A stretch of 64,000 nt of DNA. Source: an uncultured Oscillospiraceae bacterium (GTDB taxonomy: Bacteria > Bacillota > Clostridia > Oscillospirales > Oscillospiraceae). The DNA lies in NCBI GenBank assembly GCA_947599925.1, contig CANQFT010000006.1:24482-88481 (forward strand), in the 5' to 3' direction. The notes beneath the pieces are model-generated. The model saw only the letters and a program-made list of their open reading frames with translations, was not told where the DNA came from and searched no databases. The position numbers were made by a program, and so were the translations under genes. Below, one piece after another: positions 1 through 8,622 of this stretch (positions within the stretch are counted from its first letter, which is position 1; each line of letters begins with the position of its first letter).

Positions 1-1514
1 TCAAAGCCGGTCATGCCGGCCTCGTCACCGTAGTAGATGGTGGGGGCGCCAGGGAAGGCGAAGAGGACGGCGTAGCCCAGCTTGAGCCGCTCCAGACCCT
101 GGCGGCGCTCTTGGTCGGTCATCACATAGGCGGCCCGCTGGTCCTTGGACCAGTCGTTTTTGTGGTCGTGGCCCACCCCAAGGAAGGTCAGGATACGCAG
201 GGTGTCGTGGGTGCCCAGGGAGTTCATGGAGTTTTGGAAGGCGAAGGGCGGATAGTGGTCCCGCAGGGTCTCCATCTCCCAGCGGAAGTCGGCGGCGTCG
301 CCGCCCAGCAGGTAGCCGATCAGGGCCGAGCGCAGAGGGTAGTTCATCAGCCCGTCGCAGTGGCCGCCCCAGACGTGCTTGCGGCGCACGTCATAGGCCG
401 TCTTGATAGAGCCGTCCTCCCACACCTCGCCGATGATCAGGGCGTTGGGGTTTTCCGCTCTGGCGGCCTGGTGGATGCGGTGGACCATCTCGTCGGGCAA
501 TTCGTCGGCCACATCCAGCCGCCAGCCGTCCGCACCGCGGCGCAGCCAGGTGCGGATGATGCCGTTTTCTCCGCAGATGTACTCCAAAAACTCCGGATTC
601 ATCTTGTTGAAGTCGGGCAGGGTGTGGAAGCCCCACCAGGACTTGTACCGGTCGGGCCACCGCTCCCACAAGAACCAGTCGTGGTAGGGGGAGTTGGGGT
701 CGCGGGCCGCGCCGCCCTCGCCGTAGACGCCGGTGGCGTTGAAGTACCGGCTGGCCCAGCCCACATGGTTGAACACGCCGTCCAGAATGATGCGGATGCC
801 CCGCCGGTGGGCGGCCTTGCACAGCCGCTCAAAGTCCTCCAGCGTGCCCAGCATGGGGTCGATCTTCTCATAGTCCGCGGTGCCGTAGCGGTGGTTTTCC
901 AGGGCCTCGAAGATGGGGCAGAAGTAGAGGGTCTCCACCCCCAGCCCGGACAGATAGTCCAGTTTGCTCTCCACGCCCTTGAGACTGCCGCCGAAAAAGT
1001 CCCGGTTGGTGACGCCGCGGCCGGGTTCAGGCTTGTAGATGGGGGCGTCGGCCCAGTTCTGGTGGATGATGCGGTCGCCGGGGCCGGTGTGCTCCGGCAG
1101 GGCCAGACGGCAAAAGCGGTCGGGGAAGATCTGGTAGCACATCCCCTGGCCAAACCAGGTGGGGACCTGGTCGGCGCCGTCGTAGACCGTGAGCTGGTAT
1201 TCCTCCGACTCCATGCGGAAAGGCGGCGTGGAGAAATCCAGCTGGAAGGAGTACCAGATCAGGCCCTGGTAGTCGGCGGGGATGGGGATCTCCGCCTGGA
1301 AGGTGTCCACGTCCAGATGGAAGTCCAGCCAGGGGATGGGGTAGGCCTCCTTGTGGTCGTCACACTGCTCGTAGCGCAGAGTGACCCAGGCCTGGAGATA
1401 GCCCATTTCCCTGGGCGGATGGATCGACAGCGTCACGCTTTCCCCTGCGGCCACGGCGCCTTGGGGAGATTTGCAGGCGGGGTCAAAGGGGTGGAAGATG
1501 GCGGGGTCAAACAC
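1..1514 (-). CDS. Glycoside hydrolase family 13 (neopullulanase/alpha-amylase-like), 3' end off window
   Basis: Alpha-glucan hydrolase acting on alpha-1,4 or alpha-1,6 links of maltodextrins. About 504 codons are present; the gene runs off the left edge. The first ~120 residues form a beta-rich N-terminal domain as in neopullulanases and cyclomaltodextrinases. The GH13 barrel follows with the expected motifs: DGVFNHVG, GWRLDVAD (nucleophile Asp), IIGEVWED (acid/base Glu) and LGTHDT. GTG start chosen because GAGGTGAT lies just upstream; no signal peptide is visible, so it is probably cytoplasmic. It starts 42 bp after the PBP2 gene, so it may be the last member of that transcript. Exact substrate cannot be told from the sequence. 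Confidence 0.9.
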   Translation of the reverse strand, partial: MFDPAIFHPFDPACKSPQGAVAAGESVTLSIHPPREMGYLQAWVTLRYEQCDDHKEAYPIPWLDFHLDVDTFQAEIPIPADYQGLIWYSFQLDFSTPPFRMESEEYQLTVYDGADQVPTWFGQGMCYQIFPDRFCRLALPEHTGPGDRIIHQNWADAPIYKPEPGRGVTNRDFFGGSLKGVESKLDYLSGLGVETLYFCPIFEALENHRYGTADYEKIDPMLGTLEDFERLCKAAHRRGIRIILDGVFNHVGWASRYFNATGVYGEGGAARDPNSPYHDWFLWERWPDRYKSWWGFHTLPDFNKMNPEFLEYICGENGIIRTWLRRGADGWRLDVADELPDEMVHRIHQAARAENPNALIIGEVWEDGSIKTAYDVRRKHVWGGHCDGLMNYPLRSALIGYLLGGDAADFRWEMETLRDHYPPFAFQNSMNSLGTHDTLRILTFLGVGHDHKNDWSKDQRAAYVMTDQERRQGLERLKLGYAVLFAFPGAPTIYYGDEAGMTGF

Positions 1515-1556
1515 AAACTATCACCTCGTTATCAGGAATCGTTGGGACAGGCGAGC

Positions 1557-3581
1557 TCACCGCAGGAGGGTGTTTTCCTCCACGGCGGCGCCAAAGCCGC
1601 TTTGAGAGTTGAAGTAGAACTCCAGAATGTCGGCGGCCAGACCAGCCAGGTCACTGCCGCTGCCGCCGTGCTCGGCCACCAGAGCCAGGGCCACCTGCGG
1701 GTCGTCATAGGGCGCGAAGCAGACGAACACGGCGTTGGAGGTGGAGTTGCTCACCTGGGCGGAGCCGGTTTTGGCCCCCACCTGGAAAGGCAGGCCCTGG
1801 AAGTAGGAGCGCAGGGAGCCGGTGGTGGTCAGGTCCAGCATACCTTTTTTGATGGCGTCCAGGTTCTTTTCGTCCAGGGTGATCGTCTCCACCACCTGGG
1901 GCTCATATTCCATCACCGTCTGGGTGTAGTCGGCGGTTTTGGCGTCTTTGAAGAGGTGGGCGCTGTACCGGGTGCCGCCGTTGACCAGCGTGGCGATGTA
2001 GTTGGCCAACTGCAGGGGCGTGAAGCGGTTGTTCTCCTGGCCGATGGCGGCGGAGAGGGTGGAGCCGTCGTACCAGGTCTGGCCCAGGACGTTTTCGGTG
2101 TACTCCGGTCCGGCCACCACGCCGGTCTCCTCCGGGATCTCTATCCCCGTCTTTTCTCCCAGACCAAAGCGGCGGGCGTATTCGTCGATGGTCTCGATGC
2201 CCACTCTGCGGCCTACGTCGTAGAAAAACACGTTGCAGGAGACCTCGATGGCGCGGGTGACATTCACGTTGCCGTGGGTGGTGCCAAACTGACGGTAGAT
2301 CCAGCACTGGGGCTGGGTGCCCTTGTAATAGGTGTACCGGCCGGTGTCCCGGATCAGGGTGGTGGGGGTGATGATCCCCTCTTCCAACCCGGCGGCGGCC
2401 ACCGCCATTTTGAAGGTGGAGCCCGGCGGATAGGCGATGGTGGCACGGTTGTTGAAGGGCTCCAGCGGGTCCTGGACGGCGGCGGCGTAAGCCTGGGTGT
2501 CTTTGTAGATGGTGGAGAGGTCATAGGTGGGGTAGGAGGCCATGGCCAGCACCGAGCCGGAGTGGACGTCCAGCACCACCGCCGCCGCGCCCTCCACGTC
2601 CTCGGTCAAGCCGGGCACCTTGGCGGCCAGGGTGTCCTCCACCTTCTGCTGCAAGGGCAGGTCGATGGTCAGGGCGATGTTGCAGCCCGGCTTGGGCGGC
2701 TCTCTCCAGGACTGGGAGACGATCTTGCCCTTGTCGTTGCGCTCCACCAGCTGGACGCCGGAGGTGCCGCGCAACAGGGGCTCGAAGGCTTTTTCCACGC
2801 CGTCCTTGCCCACGACCTCGTCCATGGCGTAGCCCTGTTCCTGGTAGACGCTCCACTCGTCCTTGTCCATCTTGGCCGTGCGGCCCAGAACGTGGGCGGC
2901 GTAGGAGGTGACGTATTTTCGTGTGGTGACGGGCTCGATGTTCACCCCCGCCAGGGCGTGTTCCCGGACGGCGGAGATGAAGTCGATGTCCACGCCGCTG
3001 GCGAAAACGTAACTCTGCCAGATGACCTCTTTTGTCCGCAGGGCCAGCTCGTAGAGCACGCCGCACAGGGCCCTGGCGTCGGCGTTGGAGAGGCCGGGGT
3101 CCACGCTGTACTCCTCCCGCAGTTGGTCCAGCAGGGCCGGGCCGCTGGCGGCGTCCCAATCCATTTTATCGCAGAGGGCGGCAAAACGGTTCTGAACGCC
3201 CTGGCCGGCGGAGGACAGGGTCAGGGCATAGGGCGGGGCCTGGGCGATGGGCAGCTCGTCCGGCCAGGTCACGCCGTGGTCCTGGGCCAGATGGATGAGC
3301 TGAAGCAGGATGGCGTTTTTCTGGTCTCCCATCAGGCTGGTGTCCAGCGTTACCTGATAGATCACCTGGTTTGTGACCATGGGCCGACCATAGCGGTCGG
3401 TGATGTCGCCGCGGGCGGCGGCCACGGTCTCGCTGCGGCCCACGGATTTCACCGTCCGGGCCAGAAATGCCGCGTGGTTTGTGACCTGCAGGTCGTAGAG
3501 CACAAACAGAAAGCACACCAGCACCGCCACGAAAGCCATCAGCAGACTGAGGGTACGGACCAGTTCCCGGCGTCTACTCAT
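1557..3581 (-). CDS. mrdA: Penicillin-binding protein 2 (elongation transpeptidase)
   Basis: Class B penicillin-binding protein that cross-links peptidoglycan during cell elongation, working with MreC/MreD and a RodA glycosyltransferase. One N-terminal membrane anchor (about residues 8-30) precedes a dimerisation region and the transpeptidase domain. Active-site motifs: STFK with Ser388 in PPGSTFKMA, SCN in VSCNVFF and KTGS in GAKTGSAQ. I chose the ATG at 3581, which overlaps the mreD stop by 8 bp; an in-frame start 14 codons upstream lies inside mreD and would add residues with no membrane-anchor character. Translational coupling to mreD is likely. Confidence 0.95.
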   Translation of the reverse strand: MSRRRELVRTLSLLMAFVAVLVCFLFVLYDLQVTNHAAFLARTVKSVGRSETVAAARGDITDRYGRPMVTNQVIYQVTLDTSLMGDQKNAILLQLIHLAQDHGVTWPDELPIAQAPPYALTLSSAGQGVQNRFAALCDKMDWDAASGPALLDQLREEYSVDPGLSNADARALCGVLYELALRTKEVIWQSYVFASGVDIDFISAVREHALAGVNIEPVTTRKYVTSYAAHVLGRTAKMDKDEWSVYQEQGYAMDEVVGKDGVEKAFEPLLRGTSGVQLVERNDKGKIVSQSWREPPKPGCNIALTIDLPLQQKVEDTLAAKVPGLTEDVEGAAAVVLDVHSGSVLAMASYPTYDLSTIYKDTQAYAAAVQDPLEPFNNRATIAYPPGSTFKMAVAAAGLEEGIITPTTLIRDTGRYTYYKGTQPQCWIYRQFGTTHGNVNVTRAIEVSCNVFFYDVGRRVGIETIDEYARRFGLGEKTGIEIPEETGVVAGPEYTENVLGQTWYDGSTLSAAIGQENNRFTPLQLANYIATLVNGGTRYSAHLFKDAKTADYTQTVMEYEPQVVETITLDEKNLDAIKKGMLDLTTTGSLRSYFQGLPFQVGAKTGSAQVSNSTSNAVFVCFAPYDDPQVALALVAEHGGSGSDLAGLAADILEFYFNSQSGFGAAVEENTLLR

Positions 3582-4098
3582 GGCGCGCCTCCAGTTTGTC
3601 CCCGCCCACCTTGCCGTAGACATACTTGAAAAGAGGGTAGAGCAGGGGAGTGAAGCACAGGCTCCAAAGGGCCTCCTTGCAGGCCACGAGCCCCAGGGCC
3701 TCCGCGCTGCCCAGCCGACTCACCAGGCCCCAGACCACCCGGCACAGCTCCAGCGCGCCCATGGCGGCGCCGGCGCAGAGCAGATAGCCCAGGTAGGTCT
3801 GCCGCACGCCGTACTGACTGGCCGCGCCCGCGGCAAGTCCCATCAGGCAGATGCCGAGGGTCATGCCGCCGGGGACGCCGGGGTAGATGGCGTCGGCCAG
3901 GATCCCCACGCACACGCCAAAGACAGCGCCCAGGCGGGCGCCCTCCCAGAAGGCGACAGCCACCGCCGCCAGGGGCAACAGCACGGGGATGACCCCAAAA
4001 AAGGGGACGCGCCACAGCACCATGGCCTCGAAAAACCAGACCAGGGCCAGGGCCAGGGCGTATAGGAGCCATTTGTGGATCTGATGGCGTGTGGTCAT
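3574..4098 (-). CDS. mreD: Rod shape-determining protein MreD
   Basis: Small integral membrane protein of the elongasome, 174 residues with about five hydrophobic helices. The Gly/Ala-rich sequence, the acidic-Gly turn in ILADAIYPG and the position between mreC and the PBP2 gene identify it; MreD proteins are poorly conserved, so context carries much of the call. ATG at 4098 lies 4 bp after the mreC stop with GTGGAGTGAG upstream, and is preferred to an in-frame ATG 12 codons earlier inside mreC. Confidence 0.9.
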   Translation of the reverse strand: MTTRHQIHKWLLYALALALVWFFEAMVLWRVPFFGVIPVLLPLAAVAVAFWEGARLGAVFGVCVGILADAIYPGVPGGMTLGICLMGLAAGAASQYGVRQTYLGYLLCAGAAMGALELCRVVWGLVSRLGSAEALGLVACKEALWSLCFTPLLYPLFKYVYGKVGGDKLEARHE

Positions 4099-4102
4099 GG
4101 TC

Positions 4103-4942
4103 TCACTCCACTGTGTCAAAGGATTTGATGACAAAAACTTGCCGCAGGTGGTCCAAATCGGCCTTGGGGACCACCACGGCGTAGCGGGTCATGCCGGAGG
4201 GGTCGTCGTGGACGCTCTCCACATTGCCCACCACCAGCCCCGCCGGATACACTCCGCCGCGGCCGGAGGTCAGCACCTCGTCTCCCGCCACCAACAGGGC
4301 GTCCTGGGGCAAGAAGGAGAGCTTCAGCCTGCCCTGGGTCATCAGAGAGAAGTCCCCTTCCAGCACGGCGGCGTCGTTGGTGCGGGCCACCATGCCGCCC
4401 ATGTCGATGCCGGTGTCCACCGCCGTCAGCACCGTGGCCCAGTTGAGGCCCACCTCGCTGACCACGCCCACCAGGTCGCCGTAGGCGTCGATGACGCACT
4501 GGCCCACCTCCAGGCCGTAGTTGCTGCCCTTGCTGACGGTGACGGAGGACTCCCAGTTGGAGAGGGTGCGGGTGGTGACGGTGACGCTCTCCAAGGTGAG
4601 GTCGGAGCGCTTTTGGCGCAGTTTCAGCAGTTCCCGGTAGTTCTTGTTCTCCTCGATGGCGGCCTCGCCTTCCCGCGCCTTGGCCTCCATGGCGGAGAGC
4701 TCCTGGCGGAGCCGCTCCACCTCCTGCTCCAGATACTCGGTCTGGTAGCGGTCGTCAAAGGCGCGCTCGCTCCACGCGGAGATGGCGGCCCCGGCCTGGC
4801 GGAAGGGCGAGGTCACTGTGCCCACGATGTTGGCCAGCGGGTCCGAGCCGGAGACGATCAGGGACACCACCAGCGTGATCGCCGCCAACAGCACGGCGAT
4901 CAGGGCCACCAGCACACCGTTGGAGCCAAAAAATTTCTTCAT
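4103..4942 (-). CDS. mreC: Rod shape-determining protein MreC
   Basis: Membrane-anchored scaffold that links the MreB cytoskeleton to PBP2 on the outer face. 279 residues: short cytoplasmic start, one transmembrane helix (about 9-31), a coiled coil (about 60-110, rich in Glu/Arg/Leu) and a beta-rich C-terminal domain. The ATG overlaps the maf stop (ATGA) and has GGAGG 6 bp upstream. The gene sits in the order maf-mreC-mreD-PBP2 usual for Clostridia, but mreB itself is not in this window. Confidence 0.95.
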   Translation of the reverse strand: MKKFFGSNGVLVALIAVLLAAITLVVSLIVSGSDPLANIVGTVTSPFRQAGAAISAWSERAFDDRYQTEYLEQEVERLRQELSAMEAKAREGEAAIEENKNYRELLKLRQKRSDLTLESVTVTTRTLSNWESSVTVSKGSNYGLEVGQCVIDAYGDLVGVVSEVGLNWATVLTAVDTGIDMGGMVARTNDAAVLEGDFSLMTQGRLKLSFLPQDALLVAGDEVLTSGRGGVYPAGLVVGNVESVHDDPSGMTRYAVVVPKADLDHLRQVFVIKSFDTVE

Positions 4943-5532
4943 GCCCGACCTCCTCGAAGGAGCTCCGGAAGCTCCAGTCCGAAATCCCGAAGGGCCAGCC
5001 CCAGGCGGCATATGGGCAGGCCCATGACGTTGAAATAGTCCCCTGCGATGGCGTCCACCAGCAAAGAGCCCCTGCCCTGGATGCCGTAGGCCCCCGCCTT
5101 GTCCATGGGCTCGCCGCTGGACACATAGGCGTCGATCTCGGCGTCGGAGAGCGCGCGGAAGGTCACGGAGGTCATGAGGCAGTCGGTGAGGACGCGCCGG
5201 CCGCGGCGGACGGCAAAGCCGGTGTAGACCTGGTGGACGGCGCCGGAGAGGAGGCGGAGCATCCGCCTGGCGTCCGCCTCGTCCTGGGGCTTGCCCAGAA
5301 TGGCGTCCCCCTTGGCCACCACCGTATCCGCGGCGATGATCAGCGCCTGGGGACCTTCCAGGGCGGCGCAGGCCGCGGCTTTCTCTCTGGAGATGGCCTC
5401 CACCAACAGCGAAGGGGCCATATCCCGGTCCATGCGCTCGTCGATGTCCACAGGGTGGACGCGGTAGGCGAGACCCATCTGGGTGAGCAATTCCCGGCGC
5501 CGCGGCGAGGCGCTGGCCAGAACGATGTCCAT
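4939..5532 (-). CDS. maf: Maf-family nucleoside triphosphate pyrophosphatase
   Basis: Hydrolyses non-canonical or modified nucleoside triphosphates (dTTP/UTP and modified bases) to monophosphate and pyrophosphate; historically called septum formation inhibitor. 197 residues, normal for the family. The N-terminal SASPRRREL motif (residues 7-15) and the AADTVV segment are diagnostic. Start ATG at 5532 lies 8 bp after the dut stop; the stop overlaps the mreC start by 4 bp. Neighbouring dut gives a pair of nucleotide-pool cleaning enzymes in one transcript. Confidence 0.95.
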   Translation of the reverse strand: MDIVLASASPRRRELLTQMGLAYRVHPVDIDERMDRDMAPSLLVEAISREKAAACAALEGPQALIIAADTVVAKGDAILGKPQDEADARRMLRLLSGAVHQVYTGFAVRRGRRVLTDCLMTSVTFRALSDAEIDAYVSSGEPMDKAGAYGIQGRGSLLVDAIAGDYFNVMGLPICRLGLALRDFGLELPELLRGGRA

Positions 5533-5540
5533 CGCTCCGC

Positions 5541-6002
5541 TCACCTTCCGGTGGAGCCAAAGCCGCCCGCGCCCCGCTGGGTCTGGGGCAGGGCGCCGGT
5601 CTGGACCAGGGTGGGTTGGGCGCAGGGGACGATGACCAGCTGGGCGATGCGCTGGCCGGGCTCGATCACATAGTCCTCCGCCCCCAGATCCACAAGCGCC
5701 ACCACCACCTCGCCGCGGTAGTCGCTGTCGATGACGCCCACGCAGTTGGCGGGGGTCAGGCCGTGTTTGGTGGCAAGGCCCGAGCGGGCGAAGATCAGCC
5801 CCACATAGCCCTCCGGGATGGCGACGGCGAGACCTGTGGGCACCTTGACGCAGTTCCAGCGGCCCTGGGCCGCGCCGTCGGCGTACCGCTCCAGGGTCAG
5901 CGGCTCGTCCAGACAGGCGCACAGGTCCAGCCCCGCCGAACCGGCGGTGGCGTACTGGGGCAGGACGGCTTTGGGGTTTAATTTTTGGATGGGCAATTCC
6001 AT
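5541..6002 (-). CDS. dut: dUTP diphosphatase
   Basis: Homotrimeric dUTPase: dUTP to dUMP plus pyrophosphate, keeping uracil out of DNA. 153 residues with all five motifs: AGSAGLDL (20-27), RSGLATKHGL (73-82), GVIDSDYRGE (89-98), PGQRIAQLV (115-123) and RGAGGFGSTG (143-152). ATG at 6002 has AGAGGTC 8 bp upstream, 12 bp after the U32 gene. A GRWN insertion near residue 50 makes the protein slightly longer than the ~145-residue norm. Confidence 0.96.
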   Translation of the reverse strand: MELPIQKLNPKAVLPQYATAGSAGLDLCACLDEPLTLERYADGAAQGRWNCVKVPTGLAVAIPEGYVGLIFARSGLATKHGLTPANCVGVIDSDYRGEVVVALVDLGAEDYVIEPGQRIAQLVIVPCAQPTLVQTGALPQTQRGAGGFGSTGR

Positions 6003-6014
6003 AGACGATGACCT

Positions 6015-8051
6015 CTATTCTACATCGCGGTAGTAGAGCCCGCGGGTAAAGTCCCTGGGCGGCAGACCGCCCTCGGCGTACTCCCGCGCCACAGCCAGAC
6101 ACCGCTGGGGCGACTCGTCGGTAAAGGACAGCCGGGCGCAGGACAGCCCCGCGCGTTTCCACTCCGGCTTGTCGGCCAAGTAGAGCACCTGGGAGTTCAA
6201 AAGTTCATAGCGCCCGCTGTCGGTCCGCCGCAGCGGGAAGGTCACGCCCAGGCGGTCGGTGAGGGCCTCGGTCTCCGCGCCGCCAGGGGCCTGCTCCAAC
6301 AGCATCAGCGGCAGACGGCCGTAGACGATGGCCTCGGTGGGCAGGGGCTTGATCAGGTCCCGGAGCAGGGGCCACTTCAACTCAAAAGAGGCGGTGGCCC
6401 CGGCGAAGCCCAGTTCCGCCAGCCCCTCCAGGGTCCGGGAGTTGTATACCCCCAGGCCAAAATCGCCCCACAGGGCAAAGCCGAGGTCCCTGGCCACAGG
6501 GACCAGGTCCCAAGTGGGGACCCGCGCGTGGGTGACGCCCAGGGCGGCCAGGGTCTCCAGCTGTTTTGCCAGGGCGGGGCGCTCCTCGTCCCAACAGACG
6601 CGGGGCAGGGCCGCCCGCAACTGTCCGCCCGCGGCCTGGACCTGCCGGACCCGGTCGGGCGCCTGGGCCAGCACCGCCGCGGGCAGGTCCACAAAGCGGT
6701 GGGGCAGGGCCAGCAGCGCCGGGGTGAGCTGATCCCAGCGGCTCAGGGAGAAGATCAACTCCGGCGGGTCCTCCCGCCGCTTGGCGCCGGGTTGCGGCGG
6801 CAGGGGCAGCGCCCGCCGGTCCGGCGGCGCGGCGCGCTGGGCGGAAAGGGCCTCCAGCCCCTCTCGCCGCAGGGCGTTCAGGGCGGACTTGGGCAGGGAC
6901 AGGCCGGGGGCCAGGTCCAGGGTGGACCCATCGACGCCATAGGGCGTGCCGCCGGTCTTGGAGAGTTGCGCCTCCACGTCCTGGGGCTCCAGGGGCCGGG
7001 TCCGGGCCGTCTCCGGCAGGGGCCCGGTGACTTGGGCGGTATGGCCCTGGCTGTCGGAGACCGTCAGCGCGGCGGCCTCGCCGGGCCGGATGCGCGCCGC
7101 CATGGACACGCCCACCAGGGGCGCTTCCCGGCGGCAGCGGTCCCGCGCCTGGGCGTAGAGGTCCTCCGGGGCCTCCTCGGACTGCCGGACGCCGAACATC
7201 CCGGGGCCGGTCTGCCCCAGGTAGTATCCCTGGGTAAAGCCGGAGCGGGAAAAGGCCCGGCGGAGCCGTTCCAATTCCTGGGCGGTGGGCTCCCGCCGCT
7301 GGCGGATGGCGTCGGCGTAGATTTGGGTGACGATGGCCACATACTCCGCCCGCTTCATCCGGCCCTCGATCTTGACGCAGGCAACGCCCATCTCCTCCAG
7401 TTCCCGCAGGTGCCCCGCCAGGGACATATCTTTCAGAGACAGAGGATACCCGCCGTTGTAGGGGAGGCGGCAGGGCTGGGCGCACAGGCCGCGGTTGCCG
7501 CTTCTGGTGCCCACCATGGCGGAGAGAAAGCACTGGCCGGAGTAGCACATACAAAGGGCCCCGTGGACAAAGGTCTCGATCTGGATGGGGCTGTGGGCGC
7601 AGATGTGGGCGATGGCGCGGCGGGACAGTTCCCGGCTCAGGACCACGCGCTCCATCCCCAGCCCGGCGCAGAACTTCACGCCATCCAGGGAGTGGACGGT
7701 CATCTGGGTGGAGCCGTGGAGGGGCAGGTCCGGGAATTGGCGGCGCAGACAGCGGGCCAGCCCCAGGTCCTGGACCAGCACGGCGTCCACGCCGATGGCG
7801 TTGGCATAGCCCGCCAGGTCCAGGGCGGCGGGCAGTTCCCGGTCGGAGAGGAGGGTGTTCAGCGTCAGATAGACGCGCGCGCCGCGGATGTGGCAGTATT
7901 CCACCGCCGCGGCCAGGTCCTCACGGCTGAAATTTTTGGCCCGGCGGCGGGCGTTGAAATCGCCGCAGCCCAGGTAGACGGCGTTGGCGCCGCTCTGGAC
8001 GGCGGCGGCCACGGCCTCCGGCGAGCCGGCCGGGGAGAGCAGCTCCAGCAT
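6015..8051 (-). CDS. U32 peptidase-family protein (RlhA/TrhP-like)
   Basis: 678 residues. N-terminal half is the U32 domain (LSPAGS start, then a TIM-barrel pattern) with the cysteine-rich signature GALCMCYSGQC...GLCAQPC at about 164-194 (Cys167, 169, 174, 190, 194). The C-terminal third resembles the DUF3656-type extension of the larger members. Family members characterised in other bacteria act in hydroxylation of 23S rRNA (RlhA) or of tRNA wobble uridine (TrhP); protease activity is not established for this form. It starts 5 bp after the zapA stop with no good ribosome site, so translational coupling is probable. Which RNA it modifies cannot be told here. Confidence 0.85.
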   Translation of the reverse strand: MLELLSPAGSPEAVAAAVQSGANAVYLGCGDFNARRRAKNFSREDLAAAVEYCHIRGARVYLTLNTLLSDRELPAALDLAGYANAIGVDAVLVQDLGLARCLRRQFPDLPLHGSTQMTVHSLDGVKFCAGLGMERVVLSRELSRRAIAHICAHSPIQIETFVHGALCMCYSGQCFLSAMVGTRSGNRGLCAQPCRLPYNGGYPLSLKDMSLAGHLRELEEMGVACVKIEGRMKRAEYVAIVTQIYADAIRQRREPTAQELERLRRAFSRSGFTQGYYLGQTGPGMFGVRQSEEAPEDLYAQARDRCRREAPLVGVSMAARIRPGEAAALTVSDSQGHTAQVTGPLPETARTRPLEPQDVEAQLSKTGGTPYGVDGSTLDLAPGLSLPKSALNALRREGLEALSAQRAAPPDRRALPLPPQPGAKRREDPPELIFSLSRWDQLTPALLALPHRFVDLPAAVLAQAPDRVRQVQAAGGQLRAALPRVCWDEERPALAKQLETLAALGVTHARVPTWDLVPVARDLGFALWGDFGLGVYNSRTLEGLAELGFAGATASFELKWPLLRDLIKPLPTEAIVYGRLPLMLLEQAPGGAETEALTDRLGVTFPLRRTDSGRYELLNSQVLYLADKPEWKRAGLSCARLSFTDESPQRCLAVAREYAEGGLPPRDFTRGLYYRDVE

Positions 8052-8056
8052 GGAGG

Positions 8057-8368
8057 TTACTTCTTGCCTTTCAGGGCGAAGATCTCCCGCTTGGCCTCAG
8101 AGAGCTCCAGCTTCAGCTTGGTGGACTCCTCCAGGTACTCCTTCAGCTGGCGGCGGAGGTTTTCCGAACTCTCCTGCTCCCGGAACAGCTCCTCGGTGAT
8201 GTTCATGGCCGAGAGGATACAGCCGTCCACGAGGGAGAGCTTGCCGCCGGAGAGCACCTCTGTCAGCTTGCCGTCCACATACTCGGCGACCCTCTGGGTG
8301 TCGGCGGCGTCGCCCTCCGCCAGCAGGGTGAACGCCCGTCCGCCGATGGACACGGTGACGCGGTTCAT
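8057..8368 (-). CDS. zapA: Cell division protein ZapA
   Basis: FtsZ-bundling protein, 103 residues. N-terminal globular domain begins VTVSIGGRAFTL; the rest, from about residue 60, is a charged coiled coil (LFREQESSENLRRQLKEYLE). ATG at 8368 has AAGGGGG 8 bp upstream. First gene of the minus-strand run zapA, U32, dut, maf, mreC, mreD and PBP2. Confidence 0.92.
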   Translation of the reverse strand: MNRVTVSIGGRAFTLLAEGDAADTQRVAEYVDGKLTEVLSGGKLSLVDGCILSAMNITEELFREQESSENLRRQLKEYLEESTKLKLELSEAKREIFALKGKK

Positions 8369-8405
8369 AACCAGGCCCCCTTTTTCTATTGATGATACAA
8401 GGTAT

Positions 8406-8414
8406 ATTATACCA
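8406..8414 (-). promoter_or_regulatory. Extended -10 promoter of the zapA operon
   Basis: On the minus strand TGGTATAAT lies 38 bp upstream of the zapA ATG. The -35 region is poor (TTTTCA at 17 bp), which fits an extended -10 element. Confidence 0.6.
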
Positions 8415-8515
8415 ACTATTTCCCCGCTTGAAAAGAGGAAATTTCGACAAAGGCCGCCAGGGGCCAAAAATGCGCCCAGGCCCCTGACCCACCGGGGGCG
8501 GGCCGCGGGCCGTTC

Positions 8516-8544
8516 TTGACGGCCTGGGGCCCTTGTGGTAAAAT
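8516..8544 (+). promoter_or_regulatory. Promoter of rlmB
   Basis: TTGACG, 17 bp, TAAAAT, with TGTGG just before the -10. It sits about 80 bp upstream of the chosen start and directs transcription away from zapA. Confidence 0.7.
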
Positions 8545-8622
8545 ACGTTAAATAGCTATTATACTGGTTTTGATGCCGTATCAGTAGAAAATTTGCCAAC
8601 GGCGGAAAGGGGGCGGCCTTTG

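Noticed and set aside
111-3629. Plus-strand open frame of about 1172 codons opposite the amylase and PBP2 genes
   Set aside because: Antisense shadow caused by GC-rich third positions; the minus-strand proteins carry complete motifs. The same applies to other long frames, such as 16009-19527 (+), 9359-11884 (-) and 50430-52736 (-).
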